In this document: in pieces, positions 55,401 to 64,000 of the stretch
How positions within the stretch are numbered: the stretch's first letter is position 1
How the letters are laid out: each line of letters opens with the position of its first letter
From: Candidatus Poribacteria bacterium
GTDB taxonomy: Bacteria; Poribacteria; WGA-4E; WGA-3G
Assembly (NCBI GenBank): GCA_022828145.1
Contig: JAJEJA010000019.1
Coordinates: 1 to 64,000, forward strand
Direction of reading: 5' to 3'
DNA length: 64,000 nucleotides
Notes under the pieces: model-generated
Database searches by the model: none
Seen by the model: the letters and a program-made list of their open reading frames with translations, nothing else
Told to the model about the DNA's origin: nothing
Translations under genes and position numbers: made by a program

Positions 55401-57977
55401 GGTATAGCTGAAATCAGCGATCTCGACATCAGATTCTAATGTAAAGGTTTCCAGTTCTATAACCTCAGGACTGTTCTGTCTACGCCATCTATGCCAATTC
55501 TCGACAGCATATATTGTAGCCTTCAAAGTTCGTCCAGCAGTTGCTTTTCCATCTGTATCAAGTGAAATATAGTTGAATACAACCTCTTCATTTCGCTTTA
55601 CCGTTCCTGCTTCCGGGCGTTTGATGCCGACATAGTGGGAATATGGATGGACAGTAAACCCTTTTGATGCAGTAACTGACCGTCCACCGAGTTCTTGGAC
55701 AGTTGCCATAACATAACCACTCAGAGAAGATGGAGGTTTAAGACCTTCAGGTAGTGTGAACTGATAGGTTGCTATGCCATCAATGTCTGTTACTGCTTGG
55801 TCAAAGTATACTGTGTCAAAACTGAAACTACGGTTTGGATCGAAGAAGATGAACGAATCCCACGCCTCGGGGGGTCTATAACGCACCTGTTGAAGATTGT
55901 AATAACCACTCACTTTTCTACCGACTGCTGGTGTCCCGAAAAGGTTTTCAGCCTTCACATCTATCGTAACCTCATCATCTAACATATAGGAGTCTTTATC
56001 TGCTTCTACCGAAACTTTCATGCGGTCTGGTATGAACTCCTCCACTTGAAAACTGGCATATCCGATCTGTTTTTCACCTGTCCACATTTTAACAGTATAC
56101 CAACCTGTTGGTGTATAGGCGGGTAGTGGAATATCAACTTCACACGTCCCTTCATCATCAGTCTGTTCTTGATATTCCTTGAATGTGGCATTCTGTGGAT
56201 TAACAATCTCAATCCGCACGGGTAGCGACTGGGGAGTTGTGCTATTTTGACCCCGAACAATTCCGATGAGATGTGCTGTTTCTCCGGGACGATAAACCCC
56301 GCGATCGGTGTAAAGATACGCCTCATGTCCCTCAACTAAATAGGGAACACCCCCAACATTGAAACTGTGTGTTTGCATTTGGTGCCGCTGTAGTTGCAAT
56401 AAAGAGAAATCGTCTCCCTTCTCAGCAGTAATCAGGAATTCAGGATTATCTTTGAGCATCTCTGACTCTAAAGTCAGTTTAACGAAACCCGCATCATCGG
56501 TATTTCCAGAAAGCAAAGCCTTCTTATCACGATTATTTATCAGTTGAACCTTCGCCTTCTGAATCGGCTCTAAAGAATCAAGTGAATTGACCCAAACATA
56601 TAAATCCTTGTCAATTCGTTTCACAACGATACCCAGGTCTGTAACAACAACCAATTGCTCAGCATAGCCTGACTGACCACTATCAGCATGGACGACCACC
56701 TTGAAAATACCGGCGTGGTTATCCTTCAGATAATCCTTTAGCGATAGCGGTGTGATGATCTCTTCGTTTAGTTTTGACTCGATAATGAGTTCACCTTGAT
56801 GTATCAGTGCCGGTAAACTGGAAAGATAAACCTTTGCTATGCCGATGCCGACGCGTTCCAGATTCGTAGTCGCAACGTCGAGTTTCAACGCTCCCTTTCT
56901 CGGCAAGAAAAATGTGTTATCCGTAAAACGGATACCCCGATATAAGTCTGGCACTGTTAATCTCTTCACAAAAGTGTCTCTTAATATACTCCCATCTTCA
57001 GATGCAATGCCGTTTTTGATATTGACTGTATAATTGGCACGATGTTCGTAATCTGCATGTATTTCTAATTGACGATAGTTGACCGCCAACTGAAACGGAA
57101 TTTCTGGTTCAATACTTATATTTTCTTGAAACATCTCAAGGTTGAGCTGTGAAGAGAAACGTATATTGATAAACAGCTTACCATCCCGCTGTTGAAAGTC
57201 TGACCGATCAGTCCGGAGCTCTCTTATATTTTCCAGTTGTATGGGTGCAACACTCGGTTCTTTAAGTCCAATTTCTGCGCCATAACATTTAAATCCTTCT
57301 GCGATTTTGACTTGTAGATAACGTCCTTCAAGTAGTGGTGGTATATCTCCGATTTCTATTAACACAGTTCTTGTCGTAGGACTCTGTTCTTGGAAACTGT
57401 AAGGTATTTCATCCCCTCTGCCTGATAGTATTGAAAGATGCTTCTCTAAACCAGCAATGGCGACTGGATAGTTAAAAGTTATGGTTGCAATAGCCTTCGC
57501 TTTTTTCAGTTCTTTATCATACTGGAAACCGATCTCGGCTTTCTCTACCTTAAAAGGTGGTGTTGGATAAGTGAACTTTCGTAAGCCAACAAAAGCATAA
57601 TTGGCAGAAGGGCTCAGTTTTGATGAGAGTTCAAACGAATAATTAACACCCGGTGCCAATGCACTCTCTAAAAAGATCCCAATCTGATTGCGTGCTATCC
57701 ATCTCGCTTTTCCTTGAAGCGCAGGTGTAATCTGAATCGCATCGTCTGGTAAATCCGTATAAAGCGATTTACCCGCAATGACGCTTTTCGTAAGGGTTAT
57801 AACAAAATCTGCCATGCTATCATGCTGGGTCCCACGTCTGAAAGATTCAACACTGAATTCTGTTTTTTCTATCTCTTGTGCATAAACAATCTGTCCTGAA
57901 ATGCATAACGCGATACTTATGATACTTGAACAACAATACAAGGCGATGATGATTTTTTGAGAAACGCTATATTTCAT
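52416..57977 (-). CDS. Bacterial alpha-2-macroglobulin with thioester motif
   Basis: The 1853-residue protein has a signal peptide (about residues 8-34, VYAQEIEK) without a convincing lipobox. It carries multiple beta domains (MG-like) including YLYTDRGVYRPGE, and the bait-containing middle. The thioester CLEQ (Cys1394-Gln1397, in YPHGCLEQTTS) is intact, followed by the alpha/alpha thioester domain and a C-terminal receptor-like domain. Such proteins trap proteases that reach the periplasm. GGAGG lies 7 nt before the ATG. The usual neighbour, penicillin-binding protein 1C, is not present. It is encoded just after the sigma-WD40 group on the same strand, with its own 3' end 99 nt upstream of the last sigma-like gene's start. 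Confidence 0.92.
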   Translation of the reverse strand: MKYSVSQKIIIALYCCSSIISIALCISGQIVYAQEIEKTEFSVESFRRGTQHDSMADFVITLTKSVIAGKSLYTDLPDDAIQITPALQGKARWIARNQIGIFLESALAPGVNYSFELSSKLSPSANYAFVGLRKFTYPTPPFKVEKAEIGFQYDKELKKAKAIATITFNYPVAIAGLEKHLSILSGRGDEIPYSFQEQSPTTRTVLIEIGDIPPLLEGRYLQVKIAEGFKCYGAEIGLKEPSVAPIQLENIRELRTDRSDFQQRDGKLFINIRFSSQLNLEMFQENISIEPEIPFQLAVNYRQLEIHADYEHRANYTVNIKNGIASEDGSILRDTFVKRLTVPDLYRGIRFTDNTFFLPRKGALKLDVATTNLERVGIGIAKVYLSSLPALIHQGELIIESKLNEEIITPLSLKDYLKDNHAGIFKVVVHADSGQSGYAEQLVVVTDLGIVVKRIDKDLYVWVNSLDSLEPIQKAKVQLINNRDKKALLSGNTDDAGFVKLTLESEMLKDNPEFLITAEKGDDFSLLQLQRHQMQTHSFNVGGVPYLVEGHEAYLYTDRGVYRPGETAHLIGIVRGQNSTTPQSLPVRIEIVNPQNATFKEYQEQTDDEGTCEVDIPLPAYTPTGWYTVKMWTGEKQIGYASFQVEEFIPDRMKVSVEADKDSYMLDDEVTIDVKAENLFGTPAVGRKVSGYYNLQQVRYRPPEAWDSFIFFDPNRSFSFDTVYFDQAVTDIDGIATYQFTLPEGLKPPSSLSGYVMATVQELGGRSVTASKGFTVHPYSHYVGIKRPEAGTVKRNEEVVFNYISLDTDGKATAGRTLKATIYAVENWHRWRRQNSPEVIELETFTLESDVEIADFSYTPVNYGVHRVDIEDVDSGAKTHIDFYVSEWGGVPWSLDNPDTLDMTLDKDAYRPGEKAQLQIKPPFPGKVLLTIEREKVLSHQTITVKENTETLTIPVEDGYAPNVYLSAMLIRSTTSLEKDAPARAFGIIPLKIDAEAHRLKVELDVPEQIRPNREVDIKYRVSGERKGQSYRVTIAAVDEGILQLTGTQTPDPHARFYQQRRLNTISYEFHNAITRDHQFPIKPIESLPDLMKLVTTTPKRASRGQLIEQEALVAGMAYMVAEADSAVLSRRTRAPNFARLGTARQESLAAKRQSRLNTDSAVRVMSVSLWSGMMETDADGTGTVRFKIPQFNGSLRIMAVAYAGADFGSATEEIKVRDPVILTPTFPRFLTGGDQIRVPVSIYNGTDNIGEFNVRLQASGPIKLIMEDGSNNRTVLVQGSSLQKQIQVAAGKEGQVFFDVVAQDAVGIATFNLSASGNGEEIEFAPMRLPLRSAAPPVTKTGQGIVREDAPADFIFPSNIRPDTSEFMLTVSPLPTLRFAGGLRYLIQYPHGCLEQTTSRVFPLLYLSDLARIVEPMLAEEGKIDEYINAGITRLEDMLLPEHHFAYWQGRTHINNWSSIYASHFLVEARKAGYKVSDLVYYRMLEGLRRQARNGGSLNRPNQEADSYRLSQTVYACYVLAAAGAPEKSVMYYLKNNRLSELNDYSQFQLAGAFALSGNMGMAVSMLPEAVEIDKIDQRRDTGGNFDSPIRAQAIMLDVLMEVMDDHPAIIPLVESLTDTASKRHRWTNTQDNAFAFLALGKYLKKQPNQKYTGTLTRDDAHMANFDSTGTQYIGSDWDGAEIKLTVKGKGTCYYFWEAFGIGRDSYIEEYGRELQVNRRYLTPDGARVKNVFQQGELVIAEISVKALTSYLQNVVVVDMFPAGFEIENPRLATRYRSHWTSGHDYTPEYIDIRDDRLIFFGSFKKQVEQKFYYPLRVVTEGTFTVPPVSAEAMYDPTISAVASSGTVQVIK

Positions 57978-58136
57978 GGGGATGCCTCCTGAGTTGCGAG
58001 AATGGAACGAAGATATTCTATCTATAAGATTAGGTCATACGACTGACATCTGTTGTGAGGATTAAAGCAATTATTATGCCAACAAATACTGCGGTGAATC
58101 TTAGGGTTTTAGAAATTACCTGCACCAATTTGTGCA

Positions 58137-59069
58137 TTAGTGTTGGTTTACGTGCAAACTTCCGACCAACGCTTTTATTGAACGCATATCCGCTTTTTCA
58201 AGATAGGTTTGGATACCTTCCACAACTTCGATTGACGCTTTCGGATTGACAAAATTGGCTGTGCCGACTGCAATTGCGGATGCACCAGCGATAAAAAACT
58301 CCACTGCGTCTGTTGCGTTCATAATTCCCCCCATCCCAACAATCGGAATGGAGACGTTTTTATAGACCTCCCATACCAATCTTAAAGCGACAGGTTTAAT
58401 GGCGGGACCAGATAAACCCCCTGTAACATTAGCAAGTTCCGGTTTGCGTGTCTCTGCGTTGATTGCCATACCGAGCAAGGTATTTATTGCAGAGAGTGCA
58501 TCAGCCCCACCGTCTTCAACAGCACGCGCAATAACAGTAATATCGGTCACATTCGGCGATAGTTTTACCAATAGCGGTAGATCTGTTTTTACTTTTACCT
58601 CTTTTACAAGCTGATGTGCTAACGTTGGGTCTACACCGAAACTCATGCCGCCACAATCCAAATTCGGACAAGAGATGTTGAGTTCCACGCCAGCTACACC
58701 ATCTGCTTCGCTTAACTTCTCAACAACTATTAGGTATTCGGACACCGTCTTACCACAGACGTTGACGATGACAGGAACATCAAAATCGCGTAGATAGGGT
58801 AATTTCTCTGTAATAAAACCATCTACACCGACATTTTGCAGCCCAATTGCATTGAGCATACCCGATGGAGTTTCCATAATTCGGTTCATCGGATTGCCTT
58901 GCCACGGGACACTTGTAACACCTTTAACAACAACCGCACCGAGTTTGTTCAGGTCAACGAAACTTGCGTATTCACTACCATACCCGAAAGTTCCTGAAGC
59001 CGTCATCACCGGATTCCGCATCCGAATCCCACCGATATTCACGCTGAGGGGAGAATTTTGTGTATCCAT
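58137..59069 (-). CDS. pyrD: Dihydroorotate dehydrogenase, class 1B catalytic subunit
   Basis: PyrD oxidises dihydroorotate to orotate in pyrimidine synthesis. The 310 residues show NPVMTASGTFGYG, the catalytic-loop cysteine in NISCPNLDCGGMSFG (a serine in class 2 enzymes), KLSPNVTDI and the FMN-binding GLSGPAIKP and VGMGGI. Class 1B enzymes normally pair with the iron-sulfur subunit PyrK, which is not adjacent. No strong ribosome site is visible. Confidence 0.93.
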   Translation of the reverse strand: MDTQNSPLSVNIGGIRMRNPVMTASGTFGYGSEYASFVDLNKLGAVVVKGVTSVPWQGNPMNRIMETPSGMLNAIGLQNVGVDGFITEKLPYLRDFDVPVIVNVCGKTVSEYLIVVEKLSEADGVAGVELNISCPNLDCGGMSFGVDPTLAHQLVKEVKVKTDLPLLVKLSPNVTDITVIARAVEDGGADALSAINTLLGMAINAETRKPELANVTGGLSGPAIKPVALRLVWEVYKNVSIPIVGMGGIMNATDAVEFFIAGASAIAVGTANFVNPKASIEVVEGIQTYLEKADMRSIKALVGSLHVNQH

Positions 59070-59117
59070 TGTGAGTTAATAATAGCAGGTCATATTCAAT
59101 ATTTCAAGATAACCCTT

Positions 59118-60830
59118 TTATTCTTCATTCTCCGATGCTATTCTGGCGTTTATTTTTAGATCATTATAAGGTTTACCCTCTTCATCTGTAAACCGCATAT
59201 AGAATCCCCAGCTCATTTCCTCATTGCAGACCTTGACGAGAATGGTGTTTTCACCTGCTTTTAGTGTGACAGGAACAATATCTGTGTCAACAACACCCCA
59301 TCTACCCATTTCAAAAGCATACACCTGTTCACCGTTTAACCATACTTTTGCTTGGTCATCACTTCCGATACGGAGTTGTACTTCGCGTTCATCAGGTGAA
59401 GTTACGGTTGTCCACGTATATGACACAAGCCATTCGTCATTCCTACCGAAATCGATGAATCCGTTAAAAGCGTCATCAGTGTGTTTTTTCCAACTGATCT
59501 TCCCATTAGATCCATCGTATTGAGCGTTTCTGTCAATCTGTAGGGTATCTTCGGGGATGTAAGCGGTATTGTACCCTATGCCTGCTGTGTTATCAAACGG
59601 ACCGAGAACTAACCACTGTTTTTCATGGATGATACCGGTTTGTAGAATCTGCTCCATAGCTTTATCGTGCATGTCATTCTTATCGTAATATTCTGCCCAT
59701 CCTAAGTTGACATTGACATGGAAAGTTGGTTCAGGAGGCGGTGCATTCAGCAGCGCATCAGCAGATTTATAGTGCAGATCATCATAAGGAATACCGTCTA
59801 CATCGGTAATTCGGAAGTAAAAATCATAATCTGCACTCCCATTACAAATCTTGACAAGGATAGTGTTTTCTCCCTGTTTTAGAGTTGTATTAATTGTGTA
59901 TCGGTCAAATATTGCAGCTCTGGTTCTATCATGCCTGAACACCAGTTTCCCATTTAGCCAGATTGCACCTTGGTCATCACTGTCAAACCGTATGATGATA
60001 TCGCGTTCATCTGGAGAGACAACAGTACCCCATACATAAGATGCACTCCCTTCAGTGTCACCTGTAAAAACATAATGTCCATCTAATGAACGATATTTTG
60101 ATTTTTTCCAACTAATTAATTCCCCTTTACCATAGTATTGTGCAGTCGTGTCTATTTGTGTTGTTTCCTCTGGAATATAAGCATTTAGCACACCATAAGC
60201 ATCAATATTATCAAAAGGACCAAGTGTTATCCAATTTGTTTCAGGAACAAGTCCGGCTCTCAAGGTATAGTTTATCGCCTTTGCCTTTTCGCCTTTATTA
60301 CTATAATAATGTGCGATTTTACGGTAACCGTTTGCACGAGATGTAGAACTTTCATCAGAAAAAGTGTCTAAGAGCTCATCCAACATCTGTTCAAACCTTT
60401 CTTTGTCATCAGCATACTGACTACTGTCAGTTACTCTATCCCAAACGCGTTCATAAGCAGACACTGATGAAACAAGTGAGAATGCCTGTTTAAAGTACTT
60501 TATAGCATCATCAAAGTTTTCGTTTGCAATACATGTTTGAGCAAAGGTTGTTGGATAGTAGAAACTTGAGCTTGAATCGGTCTGTATAGCAAGTTTCGCG
60601 AAGGTATGTGCGGTTTTTGGAAAAAGTCCTTTTTCAAGAAGGTCTTCTGCAAAAATGCGATAGTAATATGCGTTGTCGTAGTATAGATTATTTTGCCGTA
60701 TCTTTAGCCACTGTGTATAGGCATGTTCGGATTTTTCTGTATCACCCAATTCATTGTAAAGATTTCCTAATAGAGCGTATAAGACATGACTCTTTAGCAT
60801 CTTCGGTTGCATCTCTTCAAGTATTGCCAA
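59118..60830 (-). CDS. TPR protein with two copies of the beta-sandwich module (probable 3' part of the next gene)
   Basis: The 570 residues start with TPR-like helices (LYALLGNLYNELGDTEKSEH), then carry two copies of the module also found at the end of the WD40 proteins: NWITLGPFDN at about 200 and QWLVLGPFDN at about 408. Each copy has IRFDSDDQGAIWLNG- or IGSDDQAKVWLNG-like centres and LK.GENTILVKVCN. The TTG start has no ribosome site. The frame remains open upstream through LNSHESAIQEIIRLYPEEAH to beyond the stop of the upstream ORF at 60899. One extra C at the CCC (60908-60910) would merge the two into a single protein. Confidence 0.75.
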   Translation of the reverse strand: MAILEEMQPKMLKSHVLYALLGNLYNELGDTEKSEHAYTQWLKIRQNNLYYDNAYYYRIFAEDLLEKGLFPKTAHTFAKLAIQTDSSSSFYYPTTFAQTCIANENFDDAIKYFKQAFSLVSSVSAYERVWDRVTDSSQYADDKERFEQMLDELLDTFSDESSTSRANGYRKIAHYYSNKGEKAKAINYTLRAGLVPETNWITLGPFDNIDAYGVLNAYIPEETTQIDTTAQYYGKGELISWKKSKYRSLDGHYVFTGDTEGSASYVWGTVVSPDERDIIIRFDSDDQGAIWLNGKLVFRHDRTRAAIFDRYTINTTLKQGENTILVKICNGSADYDFYFRITDVDGIPYDDLHYKSADALLNAPPPEPTFHVNVNLGWAEYYDKNDMHDKAMEQILQTGIIHEKQWLVLGPFDNTAGIGYNTAYIPEDTLQIDRNAQYDGSNGKISWKKHTDDAFNGFIDFGRNDEWLVSYTWTTVTSPDEREVQLRIGSDDQAKVWLNGEQVYAFEMGRWGVVDTDIVPVTLKAGENTILVKVCNEEMSWGFYMRFTDEEGKPYNDLKINARIASENEE

Positions 60831-60898
60831 TCGCTTTTGCTGATGCGCTTCTTCAGGGTAAAGTCTGATTATTTCTTGGATAGCGGACTCGTGTGAAT

Positions 60899-63800
60899 TT
60901 AATGATAGGGTGCATCTAACGCTTGACGATAGGTCCGTTCAACATCGGAAACCTGATCCACTTTTTTGTAAGTTTTTGCTAATAGGTCATAGTTTTGATA
61001 GTTGGCAGGTTCAAGCGCAATTGCCTTTTTGTAAGCAGAAATTGCCTTCGTCAATGCTTCACTATTTACTTTTTCAAATATCGGACGTTTGTATGATTCA
61101 AGTTTTGCGTTACCTATGCGTTTACCGTGGTTTTTGTTCGGTGTCGTATCAAAGATCAGTCCGTTCTTTTCTTGGTCAAATTTCCAATATCCGCATAAGC
61201 CTTCTTCATCACCGTTCAGTTGTGTATTCATATCAGCGCGGATCTGTTTCTGAGTACGAGCAATGTTCCAGATTCGCACCTCATCAATCTGCCCGACAAA
61301 AACACCGTGCGCCGGATGAAAAATCTCATGCGTCCAACCGATTCGCAGCGGAAGTGTGCTTTTATGGATTCTGTTCTGTCCTTTGTAATTATTATGACTG
61401 ACTTCAATGCCATTAATGAAAAGTTTGATATAATTGCTTTTTGCATCAATGACGCCAGCGATATGTGTCCATGTATTTAGTTTTATAGTTCCCGGTGGTG
61501 CAAAGATTGAGACATCATGTAAGCCTTGTGGTGACGAGGCAAATTGAATTCTACCATCATTTATGAGTTGTAGCGTGTAGCTGCGTAGTTTAAATTCTGG
61601 GTCCCATTCATCACCTCTAAAAATAATAGGCATGTAACTGTTTGAATATTCTGTTGGCTTCATCCAAAAAGAAATTGTCACCTGTTGTGTGATATTGTTT
61701 AAAGTTACACTATCGTTGATTTCAACGAAACTTCGATTTCCGCTGAGTGTAAGTGCTGTATCTTCAAGTACTTTAACAGTTTTCCGTTTCTCTGTAGATA
61801 GTATTTGAAAAAGGTCTCCGAGCTTCTTTTGCCATTGTGGATTATAGGGTTGTAGTTCGCTTAATTTCTCATAATGTTCAATAGCTAATACGGTTTGTTC
61901 GGTAGTTTCATAAGCTTCTGCAAGGGTCTGTCTTGTGTTGGTATCGTTTGGGTTTCTATCAATCTTTTCCAGATACTTTGGTATCCATTTTTCAAAGAGA
62001 TTTGCGGTTTTAGCAATCTCAGAGATAGCGGCATTCGCTCTTGATCGTATGTTATAATTTCTGGCACCGTTGGCAAGGTCTTGATATATTTTAACAGCTT
62101 CTTCATAATTTTCTTTATTGTGATAACTCTTTGCCAGTATTTCATGTAGAATATCAATAAATGTGCTTTGAGAATTACTACTGTTATTGTCAATGGCAGT
62201 TTTTGCGAATTTAATTGCAGCATCATACAATTCATTCTCAAAGCACTTAGAAGCAAGCGAACCGAGAAACCACATATCATTACTGCTATTCTCTTGATCG
62301 AACGTTTTTTCAGCCTCTCTGAAGGATTTTTGCGCCAATCCCTTTTGTCCACTGCTATTATAGGCATCCCCAGCAGCATAGAGAAACGTTAAATTATCGG
62401 GTTGAATTTGGAGAAGTTTCTGATAGATATCAGCGGCTAATGAATAGTTCTGTTCACGCAAATAGATTTTTGCGAGTAATTCAAGAACACCAACATTTTC
62501 TGGATCCTCATTTCTCTTATTTTCAAAAAGAGTTTTTAAAGTCTCCAGTTTTCCAGAATTACTATAAGCATATATTAGATCATTACGAGCATTTTCTTCC
62601 TTACTTCTATATGTAATGGTTCCGCTACTGGAATTTGAAATTCGGTCTGGACTGCCAGAAACGAGCGTATTTTCAAAGATTTCTAAAGCCGCTTCGTTTT
62701 CACCAAGTTTAGCATATACCGCAAGTATTTCATTATTGATACTATTTCGATCGTAGGTGTCGGTAGTCAAATCATGAGCTTTCTTAAAAGCATCAACCGA
62801 CTTTTGCAATTCACCATTTTTTAGATAGATTTGTGCTTGTTCTCTTTGCATGACAAAGGTCATAGTGCCTTCTTCCTCAGCCACTTGCAGCACATCTTCT
62901 AATTTGCCTTGATAACGATACAAATTTATCAAATCCGCTTCTGAGTTTTCTCTTTCCCACTGTGATGTCGTGAATTGGATTGCCTTTTTGTAAGCGTTTT
63001 CAGCGGCTTCTAAGTTATCAGTCCGTAGGTATAAGTTTGCCATATCAAGATGAATTTGTTTATCTCCCGCAGCAAATTCCAGGGATTTTTCATAGTTTGC
63101 GAGAGCTTCATCAATCCTATCATCGTCAGCATATAGTTTAGCGAGTCTCACATAATGGACGTTAATTTCTGGTTCGGCTTGTATATATTTTTTGGATAGT
63201 TCTAAGGCATCCTTTAATTTCCCGGCAGATACAAGACTATTGACAAGTCCGTCCTGAAATTTGGTATTTTCTGGGTCAGCGTTCAGTAGGGATGTCCATG
63301 TTTCAGAAGCCTTTTCATGTATATTCAAACGTGTGTAAAGTCTCGCGAGTTCAGAACGCGATGCAAAGTCTTCAGGGGTGGATGTAGCAATGCGCTCGTA
63401 TATACTTATCGCTTTTGCTACTTGTCCGAGTTGTGTGAGTTCATCTGCAATTGCCCTTTGCAGCCCGATATTCAATGTCTGTGTCTGTTCAAAGATCTGT
63501 TTTCTTGAAGCGAGATCACCCCGTTTTTGTATTGTATCAATGTACATTCTTTGTGCATAGTCGCGATCCCACCAGTCTGCTGCGAGGTCATTGATGATTC
63601 CTGCCAAGATGGTTTCAGCATCATTCCACATTTGGTATTTCATGTATGTTGAAGCCAATCTTCTTCTCTCATATATATCTGCTCCGTCATCTTGCATAGT
63701 TTGGACATTACCCATTTTGCGAAATGCGTTTTGTGCTTTTTCCAATTCGCCGTTTGCAACATAAGCTTCTCCGAGTTTGTTGTAGCAACTAACGACACTC

Positions 63801-64000
63801 CATGAGTTTTCTTGTTCAAGTTTTCTTGCGACTGCCTCAAGTATTTCGGTTTGAAGTTCATGTCCATCACATGCATTGGCCAGATTATACAATCTTTGTG
63901 TACTAACTGATGTTAGGTAATTGTCTATCAGTTGATTGACGTGTGTCTTTGCGCCATCAATATCCTCATCCATGAGTTTCATTCTTGCCACAACATATAG
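60899..64000 (-). CDS. Long TPR protein with LamG domain (start outside window)
   Basis: The frame is open to the window edge (LYVVARMKLM...), so the true start is upstream. It contains many TPR-like helical pairs over about the first 690 visible residues (AENAYKKAIQFT, AADIYQKLLQIQPDN). A concanavalin-like LamG/pentraxin domain follows (about 747-960; VTISFWMKPTEYSN, IDEVRIWNIARTQKQIRADM, GYWKFDQ). The end is one more TPR (YKKAIALEPANYQNYDLLA). LamG domains often bind carbohydrate or protein ligands, so an extracellular or envelope role is likely. The stop at 60899 falls inside a TPR and appears to result from a frameshift. Confidence 0.85.
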   Translation of the reverse strand, partial: LYVVARMKLMDEDIDGAKTHVNQLIDNYLTSVSTQRLYNLANACDGHELQTEILEAVARKLEQENSWSVVSCYNKLGEAYVANGELEKAQNAFRKMGNVQTMQDDGADIYERRRLASTYMKYQMWNDAETILAGIINDLAADWWDRDYAQRMYIDTIQKRGDLASRKQIFEQTQTLNIGLQRAIADELTQLGQVAKAISIYERIATSTPEDFASRSELARLYTRLNIHEKASETWTSLLNADPENTKFQDGLVNSLVSAGKLKDALELSKKYIQAEPEINVHYVRLAKLYADDDRIDEALANYEKSLEFAAGDKQIHLDMANLYLRTDNLEAAENAYKKAIQFTTSQWERENSEADLINLYRYQGKLEDVLQVAEEEGTMTFVMQREQAQIYLKNGELQKSVDAFKKAHDLTTDTYDRNSINNEILAVYAKLGENEAALEIFENTLVSGSPDRISNSSSGTITYRSKEENARNDLIYAYSNSGKLETLKTLFENKRNEDPENVGVLELLAKIYLREQNYSLAADIYQKLLQIQPDNLTFLYAAGDAYNSSGQKGLAQKSFREAEKTFDQENSSNDMWFLGSLASKCFENELYDAAIKFAKTAIDNNSSNSQSTFIDILHEILAKSYHNKENYEEAVKIYQDLANGARNYNIRSRANAAISEIAKTANLFEKWIPKYLEKIDRNPNDTNTRQTLAEAYETTEQTVLAIEHYEKLSELQPYNPQWQKKLGDLFQILSTEKRKTVKVLEDTALTLSGNRSFVEINDSVTLNNITQQVTISFWMKPTEYSNSYMPIIFRGDEWDPEFKLRSYTLQLINDGRIQFASSPQGLHDVSIFAPPGTIKLNTWTHIAGVIDAKSNYIKLFINGIEVSHNNYKGQNRIHKSTLPLRIGWTHEIFHPAHGVFVGQIDEVRIWNIARTQKQIRADMNTQLNGDEEGLCGYWKFDQEKNGLIFDTTPNKNHGKRIGNAKLESYKRPIFEKVNSEALTKAISAYKKAIALEPANYQNYDLLAKTYKKVDQVSDVERTYRQALDAPYH

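Noticed and set aside
60908..60914. GGGTGCA as a further ECF promoter box
   Set aside because: It lacks the leading C of the box, lies within coding sequence and no GTYAYA partner at 17 nt was seen.

Overview
The window looks like a chromosomal segment of an uncultured, moderately AT-rich bacterium. No rRNA or tRNA gene was seen. The mix of ECF sigma factors fused to WD40 propellers, TPR and LamG proteins, a CehA/McbA-type metallohydrolase, an alpha-2-macroglobulin and many short intergenic palindromes resembles Candidatus Poribacteria or the wider Planctomycetes-like bacteria. That placement is inference from gene content, not from a marker gene.

Layout. (1) 1-19.5 kb is a housekeeping block on the + strand: the end of a propeller protein, pcrA, gatC-gatA, a C-terminal processing protease, a methylmalonate-semialdehyde-type dehydrogenase, then yggS-proC-yggT-[IleRS-like]-lspA and fmt-[PASTA protein]-rpe-rsmE-mtaB. 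These are two gene neighbourhoods widely conserved in bacteria. The ileS position holds an intact 857-residue ORF that keeps the IleRS scaffold but has lost HIGH, KMSKS and the editing-site signature. (2) 19.5-31 kb is accessory: a lipoprotein endonuclease/phosphatase, a 0.9-kb repeat-filled intergenic region, an orphan CopG-type antitoxin, two unknown proteins, a CehA-like hydrolase with an MDR dehydrogenase, a DMT transporter and an M61-like peptidase lipoprotein. (3) 31-52.3 kb on the - strand is a paralogous family of ECF sigma / transmembrane / WD40 proteins in several states: one intact, one split by a frameshift, one with most of the sigma domain deleted in frame, and one reduced to a sigma stub followed by a thioredoxin protein and a free-standing WD40 protein. 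An octaheme HAO-like cytochrome with an internally duplicated membrane partner, and a glutathione-synthetase-like ligase, sit inside this region. (4) 52.4-64 kb on the - strand holds a bacterial alpha-2-macroglobulin, pyrD and a large TPR/LamG protein that appears split by a second frameshift.

The most interesting system is the sigma-WD40 family. All four sigma-bearing starts are preceded by the same two-part element, TGCACCCG, then exactly 17 nt, then GTYAYA. The spacers differ between most copies, so this looks like an autoregulatory ECF promoter. Two copies have nearly identical sigma heads and leaders but diverged propellers. A C-terminal beta-sandwich module is shared between the WD40 proteins and the TPR protein at 59-61 kb, which suggests a common surface or envelope function.

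Intergenic regions carry a family of hairpins with conserved TTTCC/TCTCC apices and changing stems, often in arrays with a 34-nt period, plus a 140-bp MITE-like element.
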